From Archangium lansingense (GTDB taxonomy: Bacteria; Myxococcota; Myxococcia; Myxococcales; Myxococcaceae), in assembly GCF_026626635.1 (NCBI RefSeq), contig NZ_JAPNKA010000001.1, positions 6,448,001-6,512,000 on the forward strand: a stretch of 64,000 nt of DNA, written 5' to 3'. The notes beneath the pieces were generated by a model. The model saw nothing but the letters and a program-made list of their open reading frames with translations, was not told the DNA's origin and did no database searches. Positions within the stretch are counted from its first letter, which is position 1. Every line of letters starts with the position of its first letter. Below, piece by piece: positions 15,865-25,181 of the stretch. Both the position numbers and the translations under genes were made by a program.

Positions 15865-16922
15865 TTCGGCACCGTGACGTACGCGGCCATCCCCGCGCGC
15901 AGCGGGTGCTGGCCGTTCTGGCGCAGGCCGATGCGCGTGGCGAAGACCTGCGAGGCGCGCTCGTCCGGCGTCTGGAGGTTGCGCGGGGTGTACTCGCCCT
16001 GCGTGGCGATGTTCTCCACCACGCCCGTGAAGGTGCGCTCTGGGAAGGAGTCCACGTGCACGGGGAGCTCGCTTCCCGGTTGCAGCCTGCCAAGGTGCGT
16101 CTCCGGTATGAAGATGCGCACGTAGACCTGGTCATCCTCCACCAGCGTGGCCGCGGTGGCATTGGGCGCGAGCAGGTCTCCGGGCCGCAAGTCCAGGGAC
16201 TCCACCCGAGAGGCCACGGGCGCGCGGATGGTCAGCTCCCCCTGCGCCACATTGATGGCCTCCAACCGTCCCCGCGCAGTATCCACCAGCCCTTGCTGCG
16301 CACGGACATCCGCGTCCGTCCCCTGTTCCAACTCCTGGAGCCTGAAACGGCGGGCGTCGCGCTCGGCACGGGCCTGGCGAAGTGAGGCCTCGGCGGTATC
16401 GAGCTCGGCGCGGGTGTTCACCTGCTGCTGGAAGAGGGTGCGAGCGCGCCGTGCATCCAGCTCTGCCTTGTCCAGGCCCACCTGGGCGGCGGTGAGCTCG
16501 GCGCGGGCTCGGGCCACCTGCTCGGCGAGGCTGCCGGTTCCTCGCGTGAGTCCAGGGCCCCTCAGCTTGTCGAGCGCGGCCTGGGCCTGGAGGAGCTGTC
16601 CCTCTGCCTGGAGGCGCTGGGCTGGCAGGTCTCCCTCTTCGAGAATCATCAGGGGTTGGCCAGGCTCCACGCGCTCGCCCTCACGGACGAGCACCTCCTT
16701 CACCCGGCCACCCACGCGCGAGCCCACGGCGATGTCCCGGGCCTCCACGGTGCCAGCCCAGGTGTACGGCTGGCGGGCCGCCCAGGCTCGGTAACCCGTC
16801 CAGGCAAGCAGCGCGATGGCCACCAGTCCTAGGGGAATGAGCCGCCGGGGTTGCTCGCGCACCTTGCGAGTGACCGCCACCTTGCGGGGCAACGCCGCCA
16901 CTGTCCCCATGTGAGCCACCAT
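15861..16922 (-). CDS. HlyD-family periplasmic adaptor of the ABC exporter
   Basis: 353 residues from the ATG at 16922; a second ATG at 16910 is equally possible and the frame is open upstream to 17015. A single N-terminal membrane helix (about 27-48) is followed by a lipoyl/barrel-sandwich half (GTVEARDIAVGSRVGGRVKEV), a long coiled-coil hairpin (about 120-230) and the second half (IRAPVASRVESLDLRPGD), the layout of YbhG/EmrA adaptors. First gene of the adaptor-ATPase-permease operon. An outer-membrane TolC partner is expected; the nearest is at 33415. Confidence 0.88.
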   Translation of the reverse strand: MVAHMGTVAALPRKVAVTRKVREQPRRLIPLGLVAIALLAWTGYRAWAARQPYTWAGTVEARDIAVGSRVGGRVKEVLVREGERVEPGQPLMILEEGDLPAQRLQAEGQLLQAQAALDKLRGPGLTRGTGSLAEQVARARAELTAAQVGLDKAELDARRARTLFQQQVNTRAELDTAEASLRQARAERDARRFRLQELEQGTDADVRAQQGLVDTARGRLEAINVAQGELTIRAPVASRVESLDLRPGDLLAPNATAATLVEDDQVYVRIFIPETHLGRLQPGSELPVHVDSFPERTFTGVVENIATQGEYTPRNLQTPDERASQVFATRIGLRQNGQHPLRAGMAAYVTVPK

Positions 16923-17060
16923 CCCGGACACAGCCCCTCGCGGCCGCGCCCCTGTGTGCACTCCTCGTCGAGGGTCTTCACGGGAGGAGGAGGGGAGAAG
17001 CGGCGCGTGACTCACCCCGCGGTATGGGGCGGCCGCTCGGCCGCACCCTCCCGGTTTCCA

Positions 17061-19217
17061 TCAAGGGCCAGCTGCTTCGCCGTCCGGCTCGAATGGGGGA
17101 TGCGTGGGGGCCTGGCGCGACGTCACCTCTGGCACGGGCTGTTGCTCGGGGAGCCGCGGCAGGCGGACGCGCACGTGAGTGCCTTTGCCCGCCTGACTCT
17201 CCAACTCCACCTCGCCCCCATGGAGCAGGAGGAGGCCTCGCGAGAGGTACAGCCCCAGACCCATCCCGCCGCGATCATGGGGCGTTCCCGCATGAGCGCG
17301 GTAGAAGCGCTCGAAGAGCCGCTCCCGTTGCTCCTCCGAGATGCCGATGCCCTCATCCCGGATGGAGACCTCCACCTCCCCCCCATCCACGGTGAGCGCT
17401 ATCTCCACGGGAGTGCCCGCGACCGAGTAGCGCGCGGCGTTGTCCATCAGCTCGGAGAGCACCTGCTCCAGCCGTGCCCTATCGCCGAGCACCCACGCGT
17501 CTGGCCCCGGCTGCACGTGAATCGGATGGCGCGGATGGTGGGCAGCGGTGAGCGCGGCGGCCGTTTCCACCAACGAGCGCAGACGCAGCTCCTTCTTTTC
17601 GAAGTGCAGTCGGCCGAGCTGGAGCTGGGAGGCATCCAGCAACGTGCGCACCACCCGGTCCATCCGGTCCGCGCCACGGCTGATGCCCTCGAGCTGACGG
17701 CGCAGCACGGGGGCCGGATGCGCCGTCCGGCAGGCGAGCTGGGCAAAGGACTTCATCACCGCCAGAGGCGTCTTCAGCTCGTGCGCGGCCATCTTCACGA
17801 ACTCGCTCTGGAGACGCTCCAGCTCGATGGCCTGGGTGACGTCGCGTCCCACCGCCACGGCGGCGACGACGAGGCCCGACTCATCCCGGATGGGGGCAGC
17901 GTTCACCCGCACGACTCGCATCCGGTTCAGCGGGGGCAGGGTGAGGACGAACTCGGTGTCGATCACCTCCTCACCCTTCAAGGCCCGGAGGAGGGGCAGG
18001 GACTCGAAGGCCAGCTCCTGCCCATCCAATCCCTGGGGGGAGTGCTCCTGGAACTCGGTGTCGAGGCGATGGCCCTCGAATGAGGAGTACCCGAAGAGCG
18101 CCAGCGCGGCCCGGTTGGCGAGGGTGATGTTTCTCTCGGCATCGACCACCATGACGGCTTCGACCATGCTCTCGATGATGGCCTGGAGCTCCGCCGAGCG
18201 CCGCCGGACCTGGGCGAGCAGCCGCCGCCGCTCCTCCTCCTGTCGCTGGCGTTCGGCGAGCGTCCGGAGCAGGGCTCGGGTCCTCTCGGAGCGGGCCATG
18301 ACCATTCCGCTTGCTCCCAGCCCCATCCAGAGCAGCACGCCCAGGGCCACCAGCAACCACCGCTCGCGGCGTACGTCCGAGAACAGCATGTCCTCTGTTG
18401 TCGAGGCGAACACCCTCCAGCCGGTTGTCGGGACGCGCACCTCGGTGGTGCGCCTCTCACGGTCCAAGCCGTGCTCGCGCTCCCACGCTTGCAGGTCCTC
18501 GAGCGTGAGCTCGGCAATGCTCAGTGGAGAGCGTCCGCGCTTGTGTGCCCAGGCGAGGAGCTCCTTCTCCCGCGGGTGCGCGATGAGCGCGCCTTGGGGG
18601 CTGACGAGATAGAGGGTCTCCGCTGGGGAGACGTTGGCCTGGCGGACCACCTCTCCGATCATGGGGAGGGTGAGATCCAGGCTCACGACCCCCCGCTGCC
18701 GGCCCTGGTCGTCGAAGAAGGCCCTCGTCAGAGCCACATATGTCTGGTCCAGATCGAAGTAGGGCTCGGTGACGGTGATGAGCCCGCCACGCTGCGACGC
18801 AAGCAGGTACCAACCTTGACGGGGGTAGTCATAGGAGGACGTGGACCAGTCGTAGGTGATGACCTGGGGTGCGCCTCGTCTACTCCGGTCTTGGTAGACA
18901 TAGGGGCCCATGTAGTGCACGCCGGGCTCGAACTGGCCGGGCTCGAACCACAACCCGAGCCCATAGACCATGTGCGTCGGGCCGGAGGCCAGCATCCGGC
19001 GGAGCAGGTCCTCGACCTCATGTTTCCCCTGGATGGGACTCGCGAGCGCGGCCAGGGTATCCAGGAGCTGCTCCGAGGCGTGGAGCGGATAGCCGAGCGC
19101 GGTCGCCAGCTCGTGAGCACGAGCGGTCTGCTGGGCAAGGGCCTCCTGCTCCTGGCCGTGACGTGCCCTTTTCTCGAACATGAGCAGGCCGCAGGTGAGC
19201 GCTACGCCCAATCCCAC
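17061..19217 (-). CDS. Membrane sensor histidine kinase (Cache-PAS-HisKA-HATPase)
   Basis: 718 residues from a GTG at 19217, though the start is doubtful. A periplasmic double-Cache-like domain (about 30-275) lies before a membrane helix at about 280-300. A PAS domain (about 335-460), HisKA with AAHELKTPL (His near 478) and HATPase_c with DNAARYS, DEGIGI and GGMGLGLYL follow, so autokinase activity is expected. No receiver or fused regulator is present; the NtrC-type protein transcribed after it lacks a receiver domain. The N-terminal helix is incomplete from this GTG: the same frame upstream reads SLALLLVV and continues to a homopolymer at 19282-19286 where an ATG-initiated frame could join by a one-base shift. 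Confidence 0.88.
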   Translation of the reverse strand: MGLGVALTCGLLMFEKRARHGQEQEALAQQTARAHELATALGYPLHASEQLLDTLAALASPIQGKHEVEDLLRRMLASGPTHMVYGLGLWFEPGQFEPGVHYMGPYVYQDRSRRGAPQVITYDWSTSSYDYPRQGWYLLASQRGGLITVTEPYFDLDQTYVALTRAFFDDQGRQRGVVSLDLTLPMIGEVVRQANVSPAETLYLVSPQGALIAHPREKELLAWAHKRGRSPLSIAELTLEDLQAWEREHGLDRERRTTEVRVPTTGWRVFASTTEDMLFSDVRRERWLLVALGVLLWMGLGASGMVMARSERTRALLRTLAERQRQEEERRRLLAQVRRRSAELQAIIESMVEAVMVVDAERNITLANRAALALFGYSSFEGHRLDTEFQEHSPQGLDGQELAFESLPLLRALKGEEVIDTEFVLTLPPLNRMRVVRVNAAPIRDESGLVVAAVAVGRDVTQAIELERLQSEFVKMAAHELKTPLAVMKSFAQLACRTAHPAPVLRRQLEGISRGADRMDRVVRTLLDASQLQLGRLHFEKKELRLRSLVETAAALTAAHHPRHPIHVQPGPDAWVLGDRARLEQVLSELMDNAARYSVAGTPVEIALTVDGGEVEVSIRDEGIGISEEQRERLFERFYRAHAGTPHDRGGMGLGLYLSRGLLLLHGGEVELESQAGKGTHVRVRLPRLPEQQPVPEVTSRQAPTHPPFEPDGEAAGP

Positions 19218-19312
19218 GACCAGCAGCAGGGCGAGCGAGGGCGGCCAGTGCGCGGATGCCTCCTGTCGGTCTCCCTCCGGGTTTTTACCTCGTGGCGATG
19301 GAATCCCTCCTG

Positions 19313-19331
19313 CTCATCCTTCATGGATGAG
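19313..19331. promoter_or_regulatory. Small hairpin between NtrC-type regulator and sensor kinase genes
   Basis: CTCATCC-TTCAT-GGATGAG is a perfect 7-bp stem with a 5-nt loop in the gap between the 3-prime end of the NtrC-type gene (19403) and the sensor kinase gene, both read leftward. It could end the first transcript or act on the kinase leader. Confidence 0.35.
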
Positions 19332-19402
19332 GGCCTGAGAGGGTCCTGCCAAGGGGGCGATACGGGCGGCCCGTTCGCGCGCCACAGGTCCGGGCATCGG
19401 GG

Positions 19403-20974
19403 CTACCCCTCGTCCGCGATGCCGTACTCCTTCAGCTTCCGGCCCAGCGTGTTGCGGCCGATCTGCAGCACCTTCGACGCCGCCGTCCGGTTGCCCTTCA
19501 CCGAGTCCAGCACTCGCAGGATGTGCCGCTTCTCCACCTCGGCCAGCGGCAGCAGCTCTCCGGTAACACCCTCTACCGCCGCCTCGCTGCTCTCCACCGG
19601 GGCCGGCGCCGCGCCCACCACCTTGGGCAAGGGCAGGTGCTCCTCGAGGATCTCCCCCTCACACAGCACCACCGCGCTCTCGATGCAGTTCTCCAGCTCG
19701 CGCACGTTGCCCGGCCACCGGTAGCGCTTGAGCCGCTCCAGCGCCACCCCGCTCAGCCTCGGCAATGGCAGCCGGTGCCGCTTCGCCGACGCCGCGATGA
19801 AGTGGCGCGCCAGCCGCTCGATGTCCTCTCCACCGCGCTCGCGCAGCGGCGGCAGCACCAGCTCCACCACCTTGATGCGGTAGTACAGGTCCTCCCGGAA
19901 CTTCCCGTCCGCCACCATCTTCACCAGATCGCGATTCGTGGCCGCGACGATGCGCACGTCCACCTTGATCGTCTGCGTGCCGCCCACCCGCTCGAACTCC
20001 CGATCCTGCAGCACCCGCAGCAGCTTGCCCTGCACCGGCAACGGCAGCTCGCCAATCTCGTCGATGAACACCGTGCCACCATCCGCCGCCTCGAACTTGC
20101 CCGGCATCCGGTGGTCCGCGCCCGTGAAGGCTCCCTTCTCGTGGCCGAACAGCTCGTTCTCGATCAGCGACGCCGGCAGCGCCGCGCAGTCCACCTTCAC
20201 GAAGGGCTTGTCCCGCCTCGGCCCGTTGACGTGCACCGCTCGGGCGAACAGCTCCTTGCCGCACCCGCTCTCGCCGCGCAGCAGCACCGTGGCGTCCGTG
20301 GGCGCCGCCTTCTGGATGAGCCGGTAGATGACCTTGAGCGGCTCGGACTCGCCGATGATCCGGTTGAAGAAGTAGCCGACCGGCGCCTGCGGCTGATCCT
20401 TCGCCCGCTGCAACTCCTGGTAGAGGCTCGTGCTCTGCAGCGCGTGGCTCACCTGCACCGCGATGGCCATGAGCCGCTCCACGTCATCATCCGTGAAGCG
20501 CCCTCCACCGCGCCGGTTGAGCACCTGCAACACCCCGTAGATGTTCCCCACCGAGTCGCGCAGCGGCACCGCGAGGATCGTCGTGGTGCGGTAGCCCGTC
20601 AGCCTGTCGATGTCCGCGAAGAAGCGGGTCTCGCCCCGGGCGTCCGGCATGTTGACGGGCTCGCCGTGCGCGGCCACGTAGCCGGCCACGCCCTGGCCCA
20701 CCTTCACGCGGATCTGCGACACCTCGGGCAGGTGCGCGGCCCGCGAGAACAGCTCGCCGCGCGCTGGATCCAACAACCACAGCGTTCCCCGGTCCGCCTG
20801 CATCGTCACCGCGATGCGATCCATCAACGTCTGGAGGAACGCATCGAGATCAATCTCGCGCCCGACGAGCCCGCCGATCGGGAGCAGCACCTGACTGATG
20901 TCCGGGGAAGAGGCCATGACGGGCAGGGGGGGAAGCTCGAAGTCCGGGGGAAGACTATCGCAGTGCGGGCCCAT
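19403..20974 (-). CDS. Sigma-54-dependent transcriptional activator with GAF domain
   Basis: 523 residues from the ATG at 20974, preceded by GGAGGGGCAC. The N-terminal GAF domain (about 35-185) replaces the receiver of NtrC. The AAA+ domain (about 215-440) has Walker A GESGCGKE, the sigma-54 contact loop GAFTGA and Walker B GGTVFIDEIGELPL, plus the arginine-finger region VRIVAATNRDL. A Fis-type helix-turn-helix ends the protein (GNRTAASKVLQIGRNTLGRKL). It activates sigma-54 promoters in response to a small ligand or protein at the GAF domain, a very common class in myxobacteria. Its targets are not evident. Confidence 0.93.
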   Translation of the reverse strand: MGPHCDSLPPDFELPPLPVMASSPDISQVLLPIGGLVGREIDLDAFLQTLMDRIAVTMQADRGTLWLLDPARGELFSRAAHLPEVSQIRVKVGQGVAGYVAAHGEPVNMPDARGETRFFADIDRLTGYRTTTILAVPLRDSVGNIYGVLQVLNRRGGGRFTDDDVERLMAIAVQVSHALQSTSLYQELQRAKDQPQAPVGYFFNRIIGESEPLKVIYRLIQKAAPTDATVLLRGESGCGKELFARAVHVNGPRRDKPFVKVDCAALPASLIENELFGHEKGAFTGADHRMPGKFEAADGGTVFIDEIGELPLPVQGKLLRVLQDREFERVGGTQTIKVDVRIVAATNRDLVKMVADGKFREDLYYRIKVVELVLPPLRERGGEDIERLARHFIAASAKRHRLPLPRLSGVALERLKRYRWPGNVRELENCIESAVVLCEGEILEEHLPLPKVVGAAPAPVESSEAAVEGVTGELLPLAEVEKRHILRVLDSVKGNRTAASKVLQIGRNTLGRKLKEYGIADEG

Positions 20975-20987
20975 GTGCCCCTCCGGA

Positions 20988-21833
20988 TCATCCGCAAGCA
21001 GCCCCGAGGACAATGCGCTTGCCCTCGCGCGCCGGCTCGGTGGCGACGAAGTAATTGCGAGCCTCCTCGGCCATGTTCTCCACCTGGTCATCGTTGTGCG
21101 CCGGGTCATGGTGGAAGAGGAACAGCCGGCGCGCGTTCACCGCCGAGGCCACCTGGGCCGCGTCCACCATGGTGGAGTGGCCCCAGCCCTTCTTCGGGAT
21201 GCCCTTCATCCCGTTGTACTCGTCCGGGGTGTACTGGGCGTCCAGGCACAGCGCGTCAGCGCCCTCCATCCACCGCGCCACGCGGGGATCCAACGAGGCC
21301 AGGGAGATCTCCATGTCCGTGGCGTAGACGAAGCTGTGGCCGTCCGCCTCCACCCGGTAGGCGAGGCACCCCTGGGGATGCGGCGCGTCGAAGGGCGTCA
21401 CCCGGAAGGGCCCCACCTCCACCGTGCGTCCGTGCAGCGCCGAGCCGAACGTCATCCGCGAGCGCATGGTGGACAGCGGCACCGGGAAGTTGGGCGGCTC
21501 CATCTGCTTGGCCAGCACCGACTCGAGCGCCTGCGCCCCGTCCGTCCCCGGGCCGTACAGCGTCAGCTCCGTGGTGGGCAGGTAGCCCGGCGTGAAGAAG
21601 GGGAAGCCCTGCACATGGTCCCAGTGCAGGTGCGAGAAGAAGAGGGTGGCTTTCTGCGGCGCGCCCTCGCGCATCATCGCCTCGCCCAGCGCCCGGATGC
21701 CCGTGCCCGCGTCCAGAATGAGCCGGTGCCCCTGGCTCACCACCTCCAGGCACGAGGTGTTGCCTCCGATCCGCGCCGCGTGCGCCCCCGACACCGCGAT
21801 GCTCCCCCTCACTCCGTAGAATCGCACTTCCAT
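20988..21833 (-). CDS. Metallo-beta-lactamase-fold hydrolase
   Basis: 281 residues from an ATG with AGGAGGAG five bases upstream. Metal-binding motif HLHWDH is present (HxHxDH), with further ligands in DAPH, ATDME and FHHDPAHND. The overall form MEVRFYGVRGSIAV with an early GGNTSC is that of the MBL-fold phosphodiesterase-like group (similar to cyclic-phosphate hydrolases and RNase Z relatives). Length is typical. It precedes the sigma-54 activator gene by 13 bp, so the two may be cotranscribed. A cyclic-nucleotide substrate is a guess based on the family. Confidence 0.82.
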   Translation of the reverse strand: MEVRFYGVRGSIAVSGAHAARIGGNTSCLEVVSQGHRLILDAGTGIRALGEAMMREGAPQKATLFFSHLHWDHVQGFPFFTPGYLPTTELTLYGPGTDGAQALESVLAKQMEPPNFPVPLSTMRSRMTFGSALHGRTVEVGPFRVTPFDAPHPQGCLAYRVEADGHSFVYATDMEISLASLDPRVARWMEGADALCLDAQYTPDEYNGMKGIPKKGWGHSTMVDAAQVASAVNARRLFLFHHDPAHNDDQVENMAEEARNYFVATEPAREGKRIVLGAACG

Positions 21834-22112
21834 GGTCGCTCCTCCTCGAAGGCTGCTGGGGCGCTCCATTCCGGCCGCCCCTTCTGCCCCTGGGAAAAGC
21901 AAGGACGTTGCCAACGTCAAATGGCTGGAATTGCTGGGAATCCGGGGCGGTGGGATAGATCGATCGCGCCATTCCGGCGCACCTGGATGGAGCGCACGGT
22001 CCGATCCGGATCGATCGGGGGCGCGTGGGGTAGCCGGGCATTGTGTGGGAATGGACGCACATGGAAGACTCGGCGCGCCGCCCCTTTGTGCGGCAAGAGG
22101 GGGAACTTCCGC

Positions 22113-22730
22113 GTGTATCCCGATCGCTTCCGGCTGCCCCAGGTCACCGAGCATGTGCTGACGTGGCTGGAGCGGCGCCGGCCCGGGTTCGGAGAGTGGG
22201 ACGGAGAGGTGGAGGCGCAGCTGCTGGCCGAGGCGCGGCTGGCGCTGGCGGACGTGGCCCGGCGCTTCGCCGAGGTGGCGGAGGATCCCGGCTACTGGGA
22301 GCGCCTGGAGCGCAGCATCTTCACGGTGGCGCTGCCGCGCTACTTCCAGCTCACCCGGGAGCATCACGGGCTGCAACGGGCCAGGTACGGGCTGTGGCGA
22401 GGGGGGGATCTGATCTCGCGGGCGGCCTACACGGGGGTGGGTATCGCCGCGGCGGTGGTGATCGCCGTGACGGCGGTGCCGGACTGGATGGAGCCGCTGC
22501 CTTTCGCGCTCATCCTCTTCGGGCCCTTCTTGCCGGACATGCAGCAGTCTTTCTTCGAGCGCCGCTACCGGCGGCAGCTCGCCACGCTGGTACATGACAT
22601 GGGTGTGGAGCAGCAACAGCTCGAGGCGTATCGGCCCCTGGACGAGCCCGTCCGGCCGGCGCTCGAGCGCCTCTCCGAGCCGGAGTCCCCGGAGCGGAGC
22701 GGTGGGTCCTCTTCGAAGGAGAAGGTATGA
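22113..22730 (+). CDS. Membrane protein in SPFH operon
   Basis: 205 residues from a GTG with GAGGGGGAA upstream. The N-terminal half is soluble and helical; a membrane hairpin of two helices lies at about 110-150 (AAVVIAVTAVP and FALILFGPFLPD), and the C-terminus is charged. No family recognised. It overlaps the next gene by ATGA and so belongs to the same operon as two SPFH proteins. A membrane scaffold accessory role is inferred only from position. Confidence 0.7.
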   Translation: MYPDRFRLPQVTEHVLTWLERRRPGFGEWDGEVEAQLLAEARLALADVARRFAEVAEDPGYWERLERSIFTVALPRYFQLTREHHGLQRARYGLWRGGDLISRAAYTGVGIAAAVVIAVTAVPDWMEPLPFALILFGPFLPDMQQSFFERRYRRQLATLVHDMGVEQQQLEAYRPLDEPVRPALERLSEPESPERSGGSSSKEKV

Positions 22731-23782
22731 GCAAGGCGGGAGATCAGATCCTCTCGGCCCTGAAGCAGCCCCGGATGCGGCTGCTCTGGCCGATAGGTGT
22801 GCTGCTGTTCGGTGGCCTCTTTGCGTACAACGCATGCACCGTCTACATCCGGCCGTACGAGAGTGGGGTGAAGCAGGTCATCCTGGGTGGAGAGAAGGGC
22901 ATCCGGGACACGGTGTATGGACCGGGGCTGCACTGGGTGACGCCGGGGGCCGAGCGCATGCACCGCTTCCCCATGGATCTGCAACTGCTGGAGATGGCGG
23001 ACAACCCCTCCGAGGTGGGCGAGGGCGCGGATCACCGCGTGGTGCGAGCCATCAAGATCCAGACGTCTGAGGGCTACACGGTGTCCGCGGACGTCACAGT
23101 GCTCTACCGCATCGAGAACCCGTACAAGGTGATGACGCAGATTGGCCCGGGGCGGCTGTACGAGGACTCGGCGGTGATTCCGCGAGCGGAGCAGGTGCTG
23201 CGCCGGACGCTGGGCGAGATGGACGCGGATGACTTCTACAAGGGAGACCGGCGCGACAAGGCGGTGGCGCAGGCGCAAAAGCTGCTGGTCGCGGAGCTAG
23301 AGCCCAAGGGCATCAAAGTGACGCACGTGCTGCTGCGGCAGTACCGGTACGACTCGCGCTACCAGCAGGCCATCGAGCAGCGGAAGATCCAGGACCAGTC
23401 GGTCTTCAAGAACATGGCGGAGGCCGCGGCGGCGCAGGCCGAGGCGGAGAAGAACAAGATCATCGCCCAGGGCCAGGCCACGGTGCAGGTGGAGCTGTCG
23501 CGCGGAGACGCGGAGGTGGCCAAGCTACGCTCGGAGGCGGATCTGTACCGGCGCACCAAGGCGGCCGAGGGCGATCTGGTGGTGAAGTTGGCCAGGGCCA
23601 AGGGAATCGAGCTGGAGAACGCGGCGCTGCGCGGCGCGGGTAGCGAGAACATGGTGGGCCTGAAGATGGCGGACGTGCTGGGCGGCACGCAGGTGATTGT
23701 CGTGCCCACGGACGGCGAGGGCGGGGTGAACCCGTTGGATCTCAACGCGGCGCTCCGGCGCTTCGACGTGAAGGGGATGTGA
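22727..23782 (+). CDS. SPFH/prohibitin-like membrane protein (first of pair)
   Basis: 351 residues. One membrane helix near 18-36, then the SPFH/band-7 domain (about 40-235): PYESGVKQVILGG, YGPGLHWVTPG, SADVTVLYRI and IKVTHVLLRQYRYD. A long Ala/Glu-rich coiled coil (about 235-300) follows. These proteins form large rings that organise membrane microdomains and guard proteases such as FtsH/HflB. Starts by ATGA overlap with the membrane protein gene upstream and ends overlapping a possible start of the second SPFH gene. Confidence 0.88.
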   Translation: MSKAGDQILSALKQPRMRLLWPIGVLLFGGLFAYNACTVYIRPYESGVKQVILGGEKGIRDTVYGPGLHWVTPGAERMHRFPMDLQLLEMADNPSEVGEGADHRVVRAIKIQTSEGYTVSADVTVLYRIENPYKVMTQIGPGRLYEDSAVIPRAEQVLRRTLGEMDADDFYKGDRRDKAVAQAQKLLVAELEPKGIKVTHVLLRQYRYDSRYQQAIEQRKIQDQSVFKNMAEAAAAQAEAEKNKIIAQGQATVQVELSRGDAEVAKLRSEADLYRRTKAAEGDLVVKLARAKGIELENAALRGAGSENMVGLKMADVLGGTQVIVVPTDGEGGVNPLDLNAALRRFDVKGM

Positions 23783-23787
23783 GCGCC

Positions 23788-24840
23788 ATGAATCGCATGG
23801 ACTTGCGGATGCTGGGGCTGTTCGTGGTGCTGGCGCTGCCGGTGGTGCAGGGGTGCGCGTGCCACTCCACGGAGGCGAACGAGGTGGGCGTGCTCACGCG
23901 GAAGTTCACGTTGGTGGGCTCGCGGGGCGTGCAGCCGGAGACGTACGCACCGGGCGCCACCTACTTCTTCTTCCCGCCGTTCTCCACGGACTGGGACACC
24001 TTCGAGACGAAGCTACAGAACCTGCTGATGCGGGCGAAGGCGGAGGGCGAGAGGGGCCGCACGGACGACATCGAGTTCAAGACGGTGGACGGCAACGACA
24101 TCGCGGTGGACGTGACGGTGGCCTGGCGGATTGATCCCGCGAAGGCGCCGCACCTGATGCAGAAGGTGGGGCGCTCGACGCTGGACGTGGAGAACCGGCT
24201 GGTGCGGCCGGCGACGCGAGCGCTGGTGCGTGATGCGCTGAACGTGCTGCGCTCGGAGGACTTCTATACGGCGGACAAGCGCTTCGCGGCGGCGGAGAGC
24301 GCGCGCAAGCTGCTGGAGGATGCGCTGCTGCCCGAGGGCGTCATCGTGGAGCAGGTGATTCTGCAGGAGCACCGCTTCAACCCCGAGTACGAGAAGGTGA
24401 TTCGAGAGAAGAAGCTGGCGGAGCAGACAGCGGAGAAGCTGCGCTCGGAGGCGCAGGCGGCGGCGGAGGAGGCCAAGCGCAACCTGGAGTCGGCCAAGGG
24501 CACGGTGTCGCAGAAGATCGCCCAGGCGATGGGGGAGCTGGAGCAAACGAAGCTGGCGGCGGACGCGGAATTGGTGCGGGCCACCAACGAGGCGACGGCG
24601 ATCCTCAAGGAGGCCGAGGCAAAGTCGAAGGGCATCGCGAAGGAGAACGAGGCGATGGCGGGCGCGGGCGGCCGGACGATGGTGAAGCTGCGCATCGCCG
24701 AGGCGCTGATGGGCAAGCAGATCATCTTCATGCCCAGTGGCGGGCGCAGCGGGGCCACGCTGCAGACCATGGACATGAACCAGATCCTCACCCAGTACGC
24801 GACGAGCAAGTCCACACAGACATCGAGCAACCAGCAGTGA
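23788..24840 (+). CDS. SPFH/prohibitin-like lipoprotein (second of pair)
   Basis: 350 residues from the ATG at 23788; a GTG at 23779 overlapping the previous stop would add three. The N-terminus is a lipoprotein signal with LPVVQGC, so anchoring by lipidated Cys rather than a membrane helix is predicted, which is unusual for SPFH proteins. The SPFH domain follows (NEVGVLTRKFTLVG, IAVDVTVAWRID, LLPEGVIVEQVILQEHRF), then a long coiled coil (about 210-300). It probably co-assembles with the upstream paralogue in a heteromeric ring. A hairpin/repeat lies just after the stop. Confidence 0.85.
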   Translation: MNRMDLRMLGLFVVLALPVVQGCACHSTEANEVGVLTRKFTLVGSRGVQPETYAPGATYFFFPPFSTDWDTFETKLQNLLMRAKAEGERGRTDDIEFKTVDGNDIAVDVTVAWRIDPAKAPHLMQKVGRSTLDVENRLVRPATRALVRDALNVLRSEDFYTADKRFAAAESARKLLEDALLPEGVIVEQVILQEHRFNPEYEKVIREKKLAEQTAEKLRSEAQAAAEEAKRNLESAKGTVSQKIAQAMGELEQTKLAADAELVRATNEATAILKEAEAKSKGIAKENEAMAGAGGRTMVKLRIAEALMGKQIIFMPSGGRSGATLQTMDMNQILTQYATSKSTQTSSNQQ

Positions 24841-24851
24841 CCACAGCCGCT

Positions 24852-24884
24852 CCCTCTCCCTTTGGGAGAGGGCTGGGGTGAGGG
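24852..24884 (+). repeat. Intergenic palindromic repeat, copy 1
   Basis: CCCTCTCCC-TTT-GGGAGAGGG forms a perfect 9-bp stem 11 bp after the SPFH operon, followed by CTGGGGTGAGGG. A second copy in reverse orientation lies at 29769-29801 (28 of 33 positions match). It probably also acts as a transcript end for the SPFH operon. Confidence 0.7.
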
Positions 24885-25181
24885 TCTTCCTGGATATGGA
24901 GCATCGGAGCAGAGCGGGTCGCCCGAGCCCCGGAGAGGTCATCCTGATCGTTCCCCACAACTGGGGGACGCTGGAGATCTCGATGCCGTATTGGATGGCG
25001 CATGGTCCGGGGCTGCGGCCTGGAATCCAGCCGGTCGCCGCCAGGCATGCGATCACGGGGAAACCTCTTCCGTTGCGCATCCTGCCGCTGCGCTACAGGA
25101 ATACATGCTTCTCGAGATGGCTCATCCGCGTGGGCCTCCTCCGAGACCCCTGGTCGAAGTCGAGCCAGAACAATCCCTGAC
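24885..25181. other. Gap without a convincing gene
   Basis: Several overlapping short frames exist but none has a ribosome-binding site or recognisable family. The plus-strand frame that ends at 25180 opens with a GTG inside the palindromic repeat, which argues against a real start. One part reads ILIVPHNWGTLEISMPYW, which I could not match to a family. The stretch may be decayed coding sequence. Confidence 0.4.

Noticed and set aside
17130..17145. Sigma-54-like promoter TGGCACGGGCTGTTGC
   Set aside because: It lies inside the sensor kinase coding sequence and the spacing between the GG and GC elements is one base too long.
24878..25180. Possible 100-residue gene starting with GTG
   Set aside because: The start is inside the intergenic palindromic repeat, there is no ribosome-binding site, and no family match was recognised.
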